Source: Microbacterium ginsengisoli
GTDB lineage: Bacteria; Actinomycetota; Actinomycetes; Actinomycetales; Microbacteriaceae
Assembly (NCBI RefSeq): GCF_000956535.1
Contig: NZ_JYIY01000079.1
Span: forward strand, 166,575 to 230,574
Reading direction: 5' to 3'
Length of the DNA: 64,000 bases
The translations under genes were made by a program, and so were the position numbers. Numbering within the stretch: position 1 is the first letter of the stretch; every line of letters begins with the position of its first letter. A model generated the notes under the pieces. That model was not told where the DNA came from and did not search any database. It saw only the letters and a program-made list of their open reading frames with translations. Positions 52,643 to 62,562 of the stretch are shown in pieces.

Positions 52643-53569
52643 TCACCCCATCCCGAACCGGAGCATGACGATGCCCGGAAAGATCGCGAACAGCACCGAC
52701 AGCGGCAGGATCACGAAGACGAGCGGCAGCAGCATCGCGATCTCCTTGCGGCCGGCGGCCTCGAGCAGCGACCGCTTGGCATCCTCGCGGGCGTCGCCGG
52801 CTTGAGCCTCCAGCACTCCCGCGAGCGGTGTGCCGCGGTCGAGCGCCGACGTCAGCTGATCGACCGCGCGCGACAGAGCGGGCACCGCCGCGTCGCGTGA
52901 CAGCTCGCGCAGAGCGGCGGCCAGGGGCATCCCGGATGCGACCATCACCACCACGCGCCCGAACTCGGCCGTCAGCTCGCCCGAGCCGACCGCACTCACC
53001 CGGCGAAGCGCATCGAGCAGGCTCTCTCCTGCGGAAAGGCAGAGTGCGAGGAACTCCAGCACCGTCGGAAGCTCCTCCCGGATGCGGTGCTGGCGGCGCC
53101 GTGCCGCCGTCGTCAGAGTGACATCGCACAGCACCGCGCCGGCGGCAGCCGCCAGCACCGGGAGCACCACCAGCAGAGCCGTGCCGGAGCGGGCGATGAC
53201 GATCCCCACCGCGACAGCGGCGCCGACGCCGGCCCCCGCGAGCGCCCAGCCGAGTTGGCGGGCACGGAAACGCGCGACATCGATCTCCCATCGCGCGGCG
53301 GCCAGGCGCGCGGCGACGGCCTCACCGCCGCCCAGCGCCCCGACGATCCGTGCCCGCCACACCGTCCACGAGTTCCCGAGCGTCGCCACCGGGTCGAGCG
53401 GTGTGAGCCCGCGAGGATCTGCGACGTGGCGCACGTACGGCTGGATGCGATCGGCGAGACGCGGTGCGCCCCATTGCGGCAGCGCCGCGAACATCAGCAG
53501 AACGCCGGCGGAGAATGCCCCGCCGAGCAGCACGGACACGGCCATGGTCGGGAGCAACGCGGCGGTCAT
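52643..53569 (-). CDS. Tad pilus inner-membrane platform protein TadC
   Basis: This 308-residue protein contains a type II secretion F domain (about 165-295): LPTVLEFLALCLSAGESLLDAL and LTSALDRGTPLAGVLEAQA, with four membrane segments. It forms the assembly platform with TadB. Its ATG overlaps the tadB stop (ATGA). Confidence 0.88.
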   Translation of the reverse strand: MTAALLPTMAVSVLLGGAFSAGVLLMFAALPQWGAPRLADRIQPYVRHVADPRGLTPLDPVATLGNSWTVWRARIVGALGGGEAVAARLAAARWEIDVARFRARQLGWALAGAGVGAAVAVGIVIARSGTALLVVLPVLAAAAGAVLCDVTLTTAARRRQHRIREELPTVLEFLALCLSAGESLLDALRRVSAVGSGELTAEFGRVVVMVASGMPLAAALRELSRDAAVPALSRAVDQLTSALDRGTPLAGVLEAQAGDAREDAKRSLLEAAGRKEIAMLLPLVFVILPLSVLFAIFPGIVMLRFGMG

Positions 53570-54429
53570 CCGAACCACCGCCGCGGCTCCGGGAGACGCC
53601 CGAGCCGAGACATCAGCCAGAACGCGAGCACCGAGGCCGCCGCGCCGAATACGACGAGGGCCACCCCGCCGGGCGACGCGTACGCCGCCGCCCCTTCGGC
53701 GCGGAGCGAGAGCAGCACGAGGATCACCCACGGCGCCGAGACGCCCAGCACCGCTGCCGCCCGCACCCAGGACTGCCTCGCCTCGGCTTCGGCTCGCGCC
53801 GCAGCGTCGGCGCGGATCGACTGCGAGAGCGCCTGCAGCACCGGCACGAGCTCGGTGCCACCGACCTGTCGGGCCATGCGCAAGGCCTCGACCAGGCGAT
53901 CGGCGACAGGGTCGGAGAGAGCGGCCTTGAGACGGGCCATCGCACTGTCGAAATGACCGGATGCCGCGACATCCCGTGCATACGACGCGAAAGCCCCGCG
54001 CAGCGCGGCCGGCGCGGATGCGGCGAGCGCGGCGACGGCGTCAGGGAGCGCGACTCCTGCGCGCACGGAGGCGACGAGCAGATCGCAGACGTCGGGCCAC
54101 AGCGCTCGGCGGGCGCGCACCAGGCCCCGGGCGCGCGACCGGAGCCACGCGAACGGCGCACCCGCCGCGGCGAGCGCCGCCACCGCCGCCACCACCGGCA
54201 CTCCCGTCAGGAGCAGCGCCGCCGACGCGGCGACGGCGGCGAGCGCGAGCGCCGACAGCACGACAGCACGGCGCCGACGCGCGGCGAACCCCGCCTCGGC
54301 GAGAAGACGGTCGAGCGCCGGAGCCGACAGCGGTCGCGTCGGTCGCGTCGACGACGTGCGGGGCCAGAGCCACGGCGATACGACGAGCAGCGCGCCCGCG
54401 CCGAGCAGGAGGCCGAGAAGAATGCTCAT
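53566..54429 (-). CDS. Tad pilus inner-membrane platform protein TadB
   Basis: This 287-residue type II secretion F-family protein has a pair of membrane segments near residue 65, LWPDVCDLLVASVRAGVALPDAV and GGTELVPVLQALSQSIRADAA in the cytoplasmic domain, and C-terminal segments. Overlap ATGA with tadA before it and tadC after it. Confidence 0.88.
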   Translation of the reverse strand: MSILLGLLLGAGALLVVSPWLWPRTSSTRPTRPLSAPALDRLLAEAGFAARRRRAVVLSALALAAVAASAALLLTGVPVVAAVAALAAAGAPFAWLRSRARGLVRARRALWPDVCDLLVASVRAGVALPDAVAALAASAPAALRGAFASYARDVAASGHFDSAMARLKAALSDPVADRLVEALRMARQVGGTELVPVLQALSQSIRADAAARAEAEARQSWVRAAAVLGVSAPWVILVLLSLRAEGAAAYASPGGVALVVFGAAASVLAFWLMSRLGRLPEPRRWFG

Positions 54430-55604
54430 GCCGTCCTCCCCGTCGGCATGAACCCTGTCGCGACGGGGCGCACCTCGATCACCCCGTCGACCACCCGGCC
54501 CGTCGGAGCGACGATCTCCGCGACGCGACGCGTGCCCGCGGCATCCTGCCGGCAGTGCACGACGAGGTCGACGGAGCTCGCGATCGCGGGCAGCAGGAAG
54601 TCTCGGTCGATGTTGCGGCCGGCCAGCAGCGGGAGCGCGGCGAGCTTCACGAGCGCGTCGCGCGCCGAGTTCGCGTGGATCGTCGCCGCCGCCGGCACGC
54701 CCGTGTTCAGGGCGAGCACGAGGTCGAGGGCCTCGGCGTCGCGCACCTCGCCGATGACGAGCCGGTCGGGTCGCATACGCAGCGCCTCTTTTACGAGCCG
54801 CCGCAGCGTGACCTCTCCCCCGCCTTCGAGACTCGGCTGGCGGCTCTGCATCGCCACGAGGTCGGGCATCTCGGCGGCGAGCTCGAACGTCTCCTCCACC
54901 GTGACGATGCGCTGATGCGGCGCGCACGCGGCGATCAGCGCCCCGAGGAGCGTCGTCTTCCCGGCATGGGTGGCACCGGAGACAAGGATGCTGCGTCCCG
55001 CCCGCATGGCCGTGTGCAGCAGGTCGGCACACTCCGCGTCGAGGGAGCCCGCCGCCACGAGGTCGCCGAGCCCGCCGAAGGAAGGAAGGAACTTGCGGAT
55101 GTTCACCGACCAGTGACGCCGCGTGATGTCGGGGATCACGACGTGCAGACGGCTGCCGTCGGGCAACGACGCGTCGACGAACGGCTGACTGAGGTCGACG
55201 CGGCGGCCGGTGGTGTGCAGCATCCGCTCGACGAGGTCGCGCACCCCTTCGTCGGTGAGCGTCAGCGCGACGCGCTCGCTGCGGCCTCCCCGCGCGATGA
55301 ACACTCGGTCGGGCGCGTTGATCCAGATCTCCTCGACCGTCGGGTCATCGACATAGGTCTGCAGCACCCCGAATCCGCTCACCGCGGCGAGCACGGCACG
55401 CACCGCGGCGTGCTCGTCGTCGAGGGGAGCCGCGCCGCGCGCGAGCGCCTGATCGTTGAAGCGCCGCACTTCGGCGCGCACGACGTCCGCGACGATCTCC
55501 GGATGCCGCGACGCGTCCGTGCGGTCGGAACGCAGCCGCTCACGCACCCGCTCGACCACGACGGCGCGGCCGGTGGGCGGCGTCGCGATCGGAGGCGGGT
55601 TCAT
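54426..55604 (-). CDS. Tad pilus assembly ATPase TadA (CpaF family)
   Basis: This 392-residue secretion ATPase powers pilin polymerisation. An N-terminal domain ends near IWINAPDRVFIAR. Walker A is SGATHAGKTTLL, the Asp box VTVEETFEL, Walker B-like RPDRLVIGEVRDAEALDL, and the His box ATIHANSARDAL. AGGA lies eight bases before the ATG chosen (MNPPPIATP); an ATG three codons upstream is possible. It is first in the operon; the CpaE/Ssd-like gene normally before it is absent. Confidence 0.92.
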   Translation of the reverse strand: MNPPPIATPPTGRAVVVERVRERLRSDRTDASRHPEIVADVVRAEVRRFNDQALARGAAPLDDEHAAVRAVLAAVSGFGVLQTYVDDPTVEEIWINAPDRVFIARGGRSERVALTLTDEGVRDLVERMLHTTGRRVDLSQPFVDASLPDGSRLHVVIPDITRRHWSVNIRKFLPSFGGLGDLVAAGSLDAECADLLHTAMRAGRSILVSGATHAGKTTLLGALIAACAPHQRIVTVEETFELAAEMPDLVAMQSRQPSLEGGGEVTLRRLVKEALRMRPDRLVIGEVRDAEALDLVLALNTGVPAAATIHANSARDALVKLAALPLLAGRNIDRDFLLPAIASSVDLVVHCRQDAAGTRRVAEIVAPTGRVVDGVIEVRPVATGFMPTGRTA

Positions 55605-55811
55605 GCGACGCATCCTGGCAACGAGCGCCGTCTGCGCGCGGAGCGCTCTCCACAGTCGCCCTCGTGGGGAGGAGACCAGGTAGGGGCGCGTGCCGCATCG
55701 CGGACCCAGCCCGCACCCGATCGCGCCAGCCACGAACGACTCCCGTGACGGCTAGCCGCGAGACCGCCGGGAACCGTTCCCGATCACCGCTCCCGCGCGG
55801 ATGCCGCTCAC

Positions 55812-55817
55812 TAGACT
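55812..55817 (+). promoter_or_regulatory. -10 element of the tRNA-Leu promoter
   Basis: TAGACT lies ten bases before the tRNA 5' end. The rest of the 223 bases between tadA and the tRNA shows no gene or clear repeat; a TadA promoter must also lie there. Confidence 0.55.
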
Positions 55818-55827
55818 GATCGCACTC

Positions 55828-55909
55828 GCGGGAGTGGTGAAATTGGCAGACACGCAGGATTTAGGTTCCTGTGCCTGAGGGCGTGTGGGTTCAAGTCCCA
55901 CCTTCCGCA
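55828..55909 (+). tRNA. tRNA-Leu (anticodon TAG)
   Basis: Acceptor GCGGGAG pairs with CTTCCGC (one G-U). The anticodon arm CAGGA-TTTAGGT-TCCTG gives TAG. A long class II variable arm follows (TGCCTGAGGGCGT), and the T-arm is GTGGGTTCAAGTCCCAC. Discriminator A; CCA not encoded. Confidence 0.97.
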
Positions 55910-55960
55910 CGACCGGCGGCCGTTGTCGTCGGCAGGTCCCCTGTCTAGATCGGGTTTCCC

Positions 55961-56650
55961 GTGCACCACGCAGCGCTCATCCCCTGGCTCGACCCTGTCC
56001 ACATCATCAACCAGGCAGGTCCGTGGGCTCTCGCCGTCGTCTGCTTCATCGTGTTCGCCGAGACGGGCCTGCTCGTCGGGTTCCTGCTGCCCGGCGACAC
56101 CCTGCTGATCATCGCGGGTGTGCTCACCAACACCCACGACATCTTCGGGCTCAACATCTGGGTGGTGTCCCTGCTCATCGCCCTCGCGGCGTTCATCGGC
56201 GGTGAAGTCGGCTACCTCATCGGACACAAAGCCGGGCCGGCGATCTTCGAACGCAAGGAATCCGGGCTCTTCAGCAAACACAACGTCGATCGCACGAACG
56301 CGTTCTTCGAGCGCTTCGGCGGACTCACCGTCATCCTCGCCCGCTTCGTGCCGATCGTGCGCACCTTCGCGCCGGTCGCCGCCGGCGTCGGCCACATGCC
56401 GTGGAAGCGCTACTCGCTCTACAACTTGATCGGCGCGGTGCTCTGGGGCTTCGGCATGACGATGCTCGGTTACGTGATCGCGTACGTGCCGTGGATCCGT
56501 CATTTCGTCGTCAACTACATCGACCTGATCCTCGTGGGTGTCGTGGTGCTGACGGTGCTCGTCACCGGCTACCACTACCTGCGCGAGCGTCAGAAGGCGA
56601 AGAAGGCGCGCATCGCCCGGGATGCCGCGGCATCCGCCGGCGAGGCCTGA
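55961..56650 (+). CDS. DedA-family membrane protein
   Basis: This 229-residue protein is of the DedA/VTT family, linked to lipid scrambling or undecaprenyl-phosphate recycling. Five or so hydrophobic segments are present, with ETGLLVGFLLPGDTLLIIAG and the family stretch FERFGGLTVILARFVPIVRT, then GVGHMPWKRYSLYN. The basic C-terminus is cytoplasmic. The start is a GTG without an obvious Shine-Dalgarno. It ends 12 bases before the convergent CDF gene. Confidence 0.93.
   Translation: MHHAALIPWLDPVHIINQAGPWALAVVCFIVFAETGLLVGFLLPGDTLLIIAGVLTNTHDIFGLNIWVVSLLIALAAFIGGEVGYLIGHKAGPAIFERKESGLFSKHNVDRTNAFFERFGGLTVILARFVPIVRTFAPVAAGVGHMPWKRYSLYNLIGAVLWGFGMTMLGYVIAYVPWIRHFVVNYIDLILVGVVVLTVLVTGYHYLRERQKAKKARIARDAAASAGEA
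56620..56635. repeat. Copy 5 of 16-bp palindrome GGATGCCGCGGCATCC
   Basis: This is a perfect copy near the 3' end of the DedA gene, in frame as Asp-Ala-Ala-Ala-Ser. Confidence 0.9.
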
Positions 56651-56661
56651 TCAGCGCAGCG

Positions 56662-57579
56662 TCAGACGTGGGCGTCGTGCTCGACGTGCCCGGCGGGCTC
56701 CAGCTGGAACGTCGAGTGCTCGACGTCGAAGTGGTCGGCGAGGCACGTCTGCAGACGGCTCAGGATGCCGCCGGCCTCCCCGCTCGCGAAGCACTCGTCG
56801 GTCACGACGACATGGGCTGAGAAGACCGGGGCTCCCCGCGTCAGCTGCCACACGTGCACGTCGTGCACCGCGACGACGCCGTGCGTCTGCAGGATGTGAT
56901 CGCGGATCTTCTCGACCTGCATGCCGGCCGGTGCCGACTCGGCGAGCACGGAGAACACCTCGCGCAGCAGCCCGATCGCGCGCGGGATCATCAGGGCGGC
57001 GATCGCGAGCGACGCGATCGCGTCAGCCTGACCGAACCCCGTCACGAGGATCACGACCGCCGCGATGATCACCGCCGCGGAGCCCAGCAGGTCACCCATC
57101 ACCTCGATGTAGGCGCCGCGCACATTCAGGCTGTGACGCTGGGCGGCGCTGAGAAGCCACATCGCGGTCGCGTTCGCGAGAAGTCCCACGATCGCGACGA
57201 CGAGCATGGGGCCGGCGAGCACGTGGGCGTCCTCGTTGGAGACGAGACGGGTGATCGCCTCGACGACGATCCAGACGCTCAAGCCGATCAGGATGACGCC
57301 GTTGATGAGGGCACCGAACACCTCGGCGCGCTGGTAGCCGAACGTGCGCCGCTCGTTCGCCGGCCGGGCCGCCACGGCGCTCGCGATGAGCGCGACGACG
57401 AGGGCCGCGGCATCCGTCAGCATGTGGGCCGAGTCGGCCAGCAGCGCGAGCGACCCCGTGAGGATCGCCCCCACGACCTGGACGACGAAGACCACCGAGG
57501 TGATCGACAACGATATCGCCAGCAGTCGGCGATTGCTTCCCCCGCGGAGCCCCCCGGCTCCGTGCGCGTGATCGTGCAT
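56662..57579 (-). CDS. Cation diffusion facilitator (CzcD/ZitB type)
   Basis: This 305-residue zinc/cobalt/cadmium-proton antiporter has six membrane segments. The histidine-aspartate metal site in segment 2 is SAHMLTDAAALV. The segment 5 site reads IEVMGDLLGS, with Glu where many members have His. A C-terminal cytoplasmic dimer domain (VHDVHVWQLT) follows, and there are His-rich ends (MHDHAHG and HVEHDAHV). Upstream, GAGACCGATTCTC near 57635 may be regulatory. Confidence 0.92.
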   Translation of the reverse strand: MHDHAHGAGGLRGGSNRRLLAISLSITSVVFVVQVVGAILTGSLALLADSAHMLTDAAALVVALIASAVAARPANERRTFGYQRAEVFGALINGVILIGLSVWIVVEAITRLVSNEDAHVLAGPMLVVAIVGLLANATAMWLLSAAQRHSLNVRGAYIEVMGDLLGSAAVIIAAVVILVTGFGQADAIASLAIAALMIPRAIGLLREVFSVLAESAPAGMQVEKIRDHILQTHGVVAVHDVHVWQLTRGAPVFSAHVVVTDECFASGEAGGILSRLQTCLADHFDVEHSTFQLEPAGHVEHDAHV

Positions 57580-57690
57580 GACTCCACGGTAGAACCGCGA
57601 GGTGCCCGATGTCGCGTCCTCGCGCTAGTCGGGAACGAGACCGATTCTCAGGGTCGCCGCCGCAGGCCGCGACGCCGCCGCGTCCCTGCG

Positions 57691-58290
57691 TCAGAGCGCG
57701 CTGAGCAGCGGCGCGAGCGCGACGAAGGCGCGCGCGCGATGGGATGCCGCGTTCTTCTCCGCCGCACTCCACTCGCCGACGGTGCGCTCGGCCGCGGGAT
57801 CCTGACCCTCGGGAATGAAGATCGGGTCGTAGCCGAAGCCCCCGTCGCCCGAGGCCGCCCGCGCGAGGCGCCCGGGCCACACGCCCTCGACGACGTGCTC
57901 GTCGCCGCCGGGCACGACGAGCGCGATCGTCGAGACGAACTGGGCGCCGCGGTGCGTGTCGGCGACGTCGGAGAGCTGGTCGAGCAGCAGTTCGAGGTTC
58001 GCGCGGCCGTCTTTGCGGTGGCCGGCCCAGTAGGCCGAGAACACGCCCGGCGAGCCACCGAGCACGTCGACGCAGATGCCCGAGTCGTCGGCGAGGGCGG
58101 CGAGGCCGGTGTGGGCGGCGGCGGCCCGCGCCTTGATCAGCGCATTCTGCGCGAATGTGACGCCGTCCTCGACCGGTTCGGGCCCGTCGTAGCCGACGAC
58201 CTCGAGGTCGGGCCGGGTCGCGGCGACGATGGCTGCGAACTCCTCGACCTTGTGGGCGTTGTGCGTGGCCAGCACGATGCGCTGTGGCAT
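57691..58290 (-). CDS. rdgB: dITP/XTP pyrophosphatase (Ham1/RdgB)
   Basis: This 199-residue house-cleaning nucleotidase removes inosine and xanthosine triphosphates. The motifs are ATHNAHKVEEF, LADDSGICVD (active-site aspartates) and GGFGYDPIFIPEG, with a C-terminal SHRARA. It follows rph by four bases in the order murI-rph-rdgB. Confidence 0.95.
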   Translation of the reverse strand: MPQRIVLATHNAHKVEEFAAIVAATRPDLEVVGYDGPEPVEDGVTFAQNALIKARAAAAHTGLAALADDSGICVDVLGGSPGVFSAYWAGHRKDGRANLELLLDQLSDVADTHRGAQFVSTIALVVPGGDEHVVEGVWPGRLARAASGDGGFGYDPIFIPEGQDPAAERTVGEWSAAEKNAASHRARAFVALAPLLSAL

Positions 58291-58294
58291 CCGC

Positions 58295-59029
58295 TCAGCC
58301 CTCGAGCGCGGCGGTCTGGGCGTCCCGCAGCGACGCGGCACCGGCGACTCCCAGTTCGAGCAGGCGGTCGAGTTCGCGCTTGTCGAACGGCGCGCCCTCG
58401 GCGGTGCCCTGCACCTCGACGAAGAGCCCACGGCCGGTGACGACGACGTTCATGTCGGTCTCGGCGCGCACGTCCTCGACGTACGCGAGGTCGAGCATCG
58501 GCTCGCCGTCGATGATGCCGACGGACACGGCCGAGACCGAGTCGATGAGCACCTGCGACTTCTGGCCGATGAACTTCTTCTCGCGCCCCCACGCGATCGC
58601 GTCGGCGAGGGCGACGTAGGCGCCGGTGATCGCCGCCGTACGGGTTCCGCCGTCGGCCTGCAGCACGTCGCAGTCGATGACGATCGTGTTCTCCCCGAGC
58701 GCCTTCGTGTCGACGACGGCACGCAGCGCGCGACCGATGAGCCGGGAGATCTCGTGCGTGCGACCGCCGATCTTGCCCTTCACGCTCTCGCGGTCGTTGC
58801 GCTGGTTGGTGGCGCGGGGAAGCATCGCGTACTCGGCGGTCACCCACCCCTTGCCCTTGCCGGTCAGCCAGCGCGGCACGCCGTTCGTGAACGACGCCGT
58901 GCACAGCACCTTGGTGTTGCCGAACGAGATGAGCGCGGAGCCCTCGGCCTGGGCGCTCCACCCGCGTTCGATGGTCACGGGACGCAGCTGGTCGACGGCG
59001 CGGCCGTCGGCGCGGACGATGTCGGTCAT
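58295..59029 (-). CDS. rph: Ribonuclease PH
   Basis: This 244-residue phosphorolytic 3'-5' exonuclease trims tRNA 3' ends. Characteristic stretches are [41 protein letters not shown] and [15 protein letters not shown]. The start overlaps the murI stop by ATGA. Confidence 0.96.
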   Translation of the reverse strand: MTDIVRADGRAVDQLRPVTIERGWSAQAEGSALISFGNTKVLCTASFTNGVPRWLTGKGKGWVTAEYAMLPRATNQRNDRESVKGKIGGRTHEISRLIGRALRAVVDTKALGENTIVIDCDVLQADGGTRTAAITGAYVALADAIAWGREKKFIGQKSQVLIDSVSAVSVGIIDGEPMLDLAYVEDVRAETDMNVVVTGRGLFVEVQGTAEGAPFDKRELDRLLELGVAGAASLRDAQTAALEG

Positions 59030-59874
59030 GAGATGGCCTCCTCGGATGCCGCGGCCCTCCGCGGCAGGTCGATGACTCCGGTCTGCACGAGCTGCACGCT
59101 GCGCACCTCGCGGCCCATCAGTCGGTGGGCGAGCCGGATGAAGTCGGCGGCGGACGTTCCCGTCGCCTCGTAGACGTGGTGGGGTGCGGCATCCGCAGGC
59201 GCGAGCAGGTCGCGGGAGACCAGTTCGCGGTAGACGTCCTTCGCGGTCTCGGTGTCGCTCGAGACGAGGCTCACGTCCGGCCCCATCACGTAGCTGATCG
59301 CGCCCTCGAGGAACGGGTAGTGGGTGCAGCCGAGCACGAGGGTGTCGACCCCCGCCTCCCGCAGCGGCGCGAGGTACTCCTCGGCGGCGCGCAGCACCTC
59401 GGGCGAGCCGGTGACGCCCCGCTCGACGAACTCGACGAACAGCGGGCACGCCTGCGTGAAGACCTCGACGCCGGGCGCGATCTGCAGCATGTCCTGGTAG
59501 GCGCCCGACGAGATGGTGCCGAGCGTGCCGATGACACCGATGCGGCCCGACCGGCTCGTCGCGACGGCGGTGCGCACGGCGGGGCCGATGACCTCGACGA
59601 CCGGCACGTCGTAGCGTTCGCGCGCGTCGCGCAGCATCGCCGACGACGCCGTGTTGCAGGCGATCACGAGCATCTTCACGCCCTGCTCGACGAGGGTGTC
59701 GAGCACCTCGAGCGAGTAGCGCCGCACGTCGGCGATCGGCTTCGGGCCGTACGGCGAGTGGGCGGTGTCGCCGACGTAGAGCAGCGACTCGGCCGGCAGC
59801 AGCTGCGAGATCGCCCGGGCGACGGTGAGACCGCCGACCCCGGAGTCGAAGATCCCGATCGGCGCGCTGTTCAC
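59026..59874 (-). CDS. murI: Glutamate racemase
   Basis: It makes D-glutamate for peptidoglycan. The 282-residue protein has the two catalytic cysteines in ACNTASSA and LGCTHYPFL, and the N-terminal [16 protein letters not shown]. Two GTG starts are possible: 59880 and 59874. The later one is preferred because TAGGCT lies eight bases before it, matching the near-leaderless pattern. Divergent from pncB. Confidence 0.94.
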   Translation of the reverse strand: MNSAPIGIFDSGVGGLTVARAISQLLPAESLLYVGDTAHSPYGPKPIADVRRYSLEVLDTLVEQGVKMLVIACNTASSAMLRDARERYDVPVVEVIGPAVRTAVATSRSGRIGVIGTLGTISSGAYQDMLQIAPGVEVFTQACPLFVEFVERGVTGSPEVLRAAEEYLAPLREAGVDTLVLGCTHYPFLEGAISYVMGPDVSLVSSDTETAKDVYRELVSRDLLAPADAAPHHVYEATGTSAADFIRLAHRLMGREVRSVQLVQTGVIDLPRRAAASEEAIS

Positions 59875-59882
59875 GATCACCG

Positions 59883-59913
59883 AGCCTACCCGCGTGCGGC
59901 GCGCCCCTACGCT
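59883..59913. promoter_or_regulatory. Divergent murI and pncB -10 elements
   Basis: On the minus strand TAGGCT (59888 to 59883) serves murI. On the plus strand TACGCT (59908-59913) is six bases before the pncB ATG. The two start codons are 45 bases apart and both transcripts look leaderless. Confidence 0.55.
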
Positions 59914-59919
59914 GGAGCC

Positions 59920-61239
59920 ATGCCCGAGAGCACGGCTCTGCTGACCGACCGGTACGAACTCACCATGCTCGACGCCGCAGTGCGCGACGGCACCGCGAAC
60001 CGCCGCTGCGTGTTCGAGCTGTTCGGCCGGCGCCTGCCAGGCGGTCGGCGCTTCGGTGTCGTCGCCGGCACGGGCCGACTTCTCAGCCTGCTGCGCGACT
60101 TCCGCTTCGGCGAGGACGAGCTGCGGTTCCTGCGCGACGAGAGAGTGGTGGATGCCGCCACCCTCCGTCTCCTCGAGCAGTACCGGTTCACCGGCACCAT
60201 CACCGGCTACCGCGAGGGCGAGCTCTACTTCCCAGGCTCGCCCGTGCTCACCGTCGAGGGAACGTTCGCCGAGGCGGTCATCCTCGAGACGCTCGCCCTC
60301 AGCGTGCTCAACTACGACTCGGCGGTGGCGACGGCCGCCGCGCGCATGTCTATCGCCGCCGGATCGCGACCCCTCGCCGAGATGGGTTCGCGTCGAACGA
60401 GCGAGCAGGCGGCGGTCGCGGCCGCGCGCGCCGCGTTCATCGCGGGATTCGGGGCGACCAGCAACCTCGAGGCGGGGCGCCGGTTCGGCATCCCCACGAT
60501 GGGAACGGCGGCGCACGCCTGGACGCTGCTGCACGACACCGAGGAAGACGCCTTCCGCGCGCAGATCGCAGCGCTCGGCGTCGACACGACCCTGCTCATC
60601 GACACCTACGACATCGACCGCGGGGTCGAGACTGCGGTGCGGGTCGCCGGCCCCGGGCTCGGCGGGGTGCGCATCGACTCGGGCGATCTGCCGGTCGTCG
60701 CCGCGCACGTGCGCGACCGACTCGACGCCCTCGGTGCGCCGCGCACCCGCATCACCGTGACGAGCGATCTCGACGAGTACGCCCTCGCCGCTCTCGCCGC
60801 CTCCCCCGTCGACGCGTACGGGGTCGGCACGTCGCTCGTGACCGGCTCCGGGAGCCCCACGGCGCAGATGGTCTACAAGCTCGTCGCGCGGCAGGATTCC
60901 GCCGGCACCTGGATCCCCGTGGCGAAGGCGTCGGCCGAGAAGGCGACGACGGGTGGCCGCAAGAGCGCCTTCCGGACGCTCTCGGGCGGGGTGGCGACAT
61001 CCGAGCTCATCCGGGTGGCGGACGGCTTCGACACCCCGCACGGCAGCGACCACCCCGACGCCCGGGCGCTCCAGACGGTGCTCGTCGATCACGGCGACAT
61101 CGACACCGCGTTCGAGGGGTCAGAGGGCGTGTCCGCCGCACGCGCCCACCACATCGCGGCTCGCGCCGAGCTGCCGTCGCGGGCCCTCGGACTCAGCCGA
61201 TCGGACCCCGCGATCCCGACGGTCTACGCCGCCGGGTGA
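59920..61239 (+). CDS. pncB: Nicotinate phosphoribosyltransferase
   Basis: This 439-residue enzyme salvages nicotinate into nicotinate mononucleotide for NAD synthesis. Motifs are [13 protein letters not shown] at the start, the substrate region [38 protein letters not shown] and [15 protein letters not shown]. It has its own leaderless-type promoter. Confidence 0.94.
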   Translation: MPESTALLTDRYELTMLDAAVRDGTANRRCVFELFGRRLPGGRRFGVVAGTGRLLSLLRDFRFGEDELRFLRDERVVDAATLRLLEQYRFTGTITGYREGELYFPGSPVLTVEGTFAEAVILETLALSVLNYDSAVATAAARMSIAAGSRPLAEMGSRRTSEQAAVAAARAAFIAGFGATSNLEAGRRFGIPTMGTAAHAWTLLHDTEEDAFRAQIAALGVDTTLLIDTYDIDRGVETAVRVAGPGLGGVRIDSGDLPVVAAHVRDRLDALGAPRTRITVTSDLDEYALAALAASPVDAYGVGTSLVTGSGSPTAQMVYKLVARQDSAGTWIPVAKASAEKATTGGRKSAFRTLSGGVATSELIRVADGFDTPHGSDHPDARALQTVLVDHGDIDTAFEGSEGVSAARAHHIAARAELPSRALGLSRSDPAIPTVYAAG

Positions 61240-61260
61240 TGAGCGGGGCGGATGCCGCGC

Positions 61261-61527
61261 TCACGCCTTGAGCGACTCGTAGATCTCCTTGCAGGTGGGG
61301 CACACGGGAAACTTCTCGGGGTCGCGCCCCGGCGTCCACTTCTTGCCGCACAGCGCCCGCACCGGCTTCCCGGTGAGCGCGGACTCGAGGATCTTCTCCT
61401 TCTTCACGTAGTGGGAGAAGCGCTCATGGTCACCGGGCTCGATGTTCTCCTCGCGGATGAGCTCTTCGAGCTCTCGGTCGAGGGTGGCCAGACCCCCATG
61501 GTCGGGCGCGTCGAGTGGGGTGCTCAT
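61261..61527 (-). CDS. DUF3039 family protein
   Basis: This 88-residue actinobacterial protein of unknown function has RELEELIREENIEPGDHERF and ends with three to four cysteines (ALCGKKW, VCPTCKE) likely to bind zinc. It is convergent with pncB (21-base gap) and divergent from the 61618 gene. Confidence 0.88.
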   Translation of the reverse strand: MSTPLDAPDHGGLATLDRELEELIREENIEPGDHERFSHYVKKEKILESALTGKPVRALCGKKWTPGRDPEKFPVCPTCKEIYESLKA

Positions 61528-61605
61528 GGGTTGCCAGTGTAGCCGCGGGGACGCCCGCTCGGACCGGTGATCCCCAGCCCGGAGCGCACTGTCAGGGCCC
61601 GCGCG

Positions 61606-61611
61606 TAGGAT
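61606..61611 (+). promoter_or_regulatory. Leaderless -10 element of the 61618 gene
   Basis: TAGGAT is followed by six bases (CGCCGC) and the GTG start. No Shine-Dalgarno is present. Confidence 0.6.
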
Positions 61612-61617
61612 CGCCGC

Positions 61618-62562
61618 GTGGCGAAGAAGGTGCACCGCATCCACTCGCTCCCGGACGACGCGCCGTGGGCGGGAGGACTGCCGCCCGAGGGGTCGCCGGA
61701 GCATCCCCTCTCGATCCGCGCCCTCGATCGGGTGCTCTCCCTGCAGCGGCCGGTCGTGCTCGCACACCTGCGCAGCGTGCGGCTGCGGCATTCGGATGCC
61801 TCACCGGCAGAGATCGTTCGCGTGCTCGAGCGTCGCTACCTCACCGCCATCACGACCGGCGGCGCTGCGGTGGGTGCGACTGCCGTCGTACCGGGGATCG
61901 GGACGGGCGTGACACTCGCCCTGAGCGGTGTCGAGACCGTGGGGTTCCTCGAGACGACGACCCTGTTCGCACAGTCGATCGCCGAGGTGCACGGCGTCGC
62001 AATCGACGACCCCGACCGGGCTCGAGCGCTGGTGCTGACCCTCATGCTGGGGCAGGAGGGCGTGGCCCTCGTGTCACAGCTGGCCGGTGAGGCCACCGGA
62101 CGCGGTCAGAACCGCGCCGGCTACTGGGGTGACCTCGTCACCCGCACGATCCCCCGCGCCGCCCTGGGTCCTGTGGTCGACACCCTCAAGTCGACCTTCG
62201 TGCGTCATTTCGCAACCCGCGGCGGCGCCTCGATCATCGGGAAGGCACTCCCCTTCGGCATCGGCGCCGCGATCGGGGGCACGGGCAACCATCTGCTCGG
62301 CCGCCGGGTCGTGACGACCTCACGGAAGGCCTTCGGCGCGCCCCCGGCGATGCTGCCCGTCGAGCTCGAACCTCGCGCCGGGGCCCGGCGTACCGAGCAC
62401 ATCGTCGGCGGCGCGCTCGGCCGTGCCGCCGGCGGCGCCGCCGCGATCACCGGCAGCGCGGTGCGCGGGGTGTCGAAGGCGACGGAGCGGCTGCGCCCCC
62501 GCCGGGAGCTGCGCATCCGGGAGAACCCCGCCCCCGACGACGACAGCGGGCGTCGACCCTGA
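61618..62562 (+). CDS. Hypothetical protein, possibly EcsC family
   Basis: This 314-residue protein has a soluble N-terminus, then Gly/Ala-rich hydrophobic helices (TGGAAVGATAVVPGIGTGVT, FGIGAAIGGTGNHLLGRRV) and a basic C-terminal tail. The glycine-rich helices around VPGIGTG resemble EcsC-type proteins, but I am unsure. It is monocistronic. Its stop codon lies inside the loop of the terminator. Confidence 0.7.
   Translation: MAKKVHRIHSLPDDAPWAGGLPPEGSPEHPLSIRALDRVLSLQRPVVLAHLRSVRLRHSDASPAEIVRVLERRYLTAITTGGAAVGATAVVPGIGTGVTLALSGVETVGFLETTTLFAQSIAEVHGVAIDDPDRARALVLTLMLGQEGVALVSQLAGEATGRGQNRAGYWGDLVTRTIPRAALGPVVDTLKSTFVRHFATRGGASIIGKALPFGIGAAIGGTGNHLLGRRVVTTSRKAFGAPPAMLPVELEPRAGARRTEHIVGGALGRAAGGAAAITGSAVRGVSKATERLRPRRELRIRENPAPDDDSGRRP

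Noticed and set aside
55910..55960. Possible attachment site or prophage border beside tRNA-Leu, and likewise beside tRNA-Lys at 22240
   Set aside because: No integrase, no direct repeat of the tRNA 3' end and ordinary housekeeping genes on both sides.
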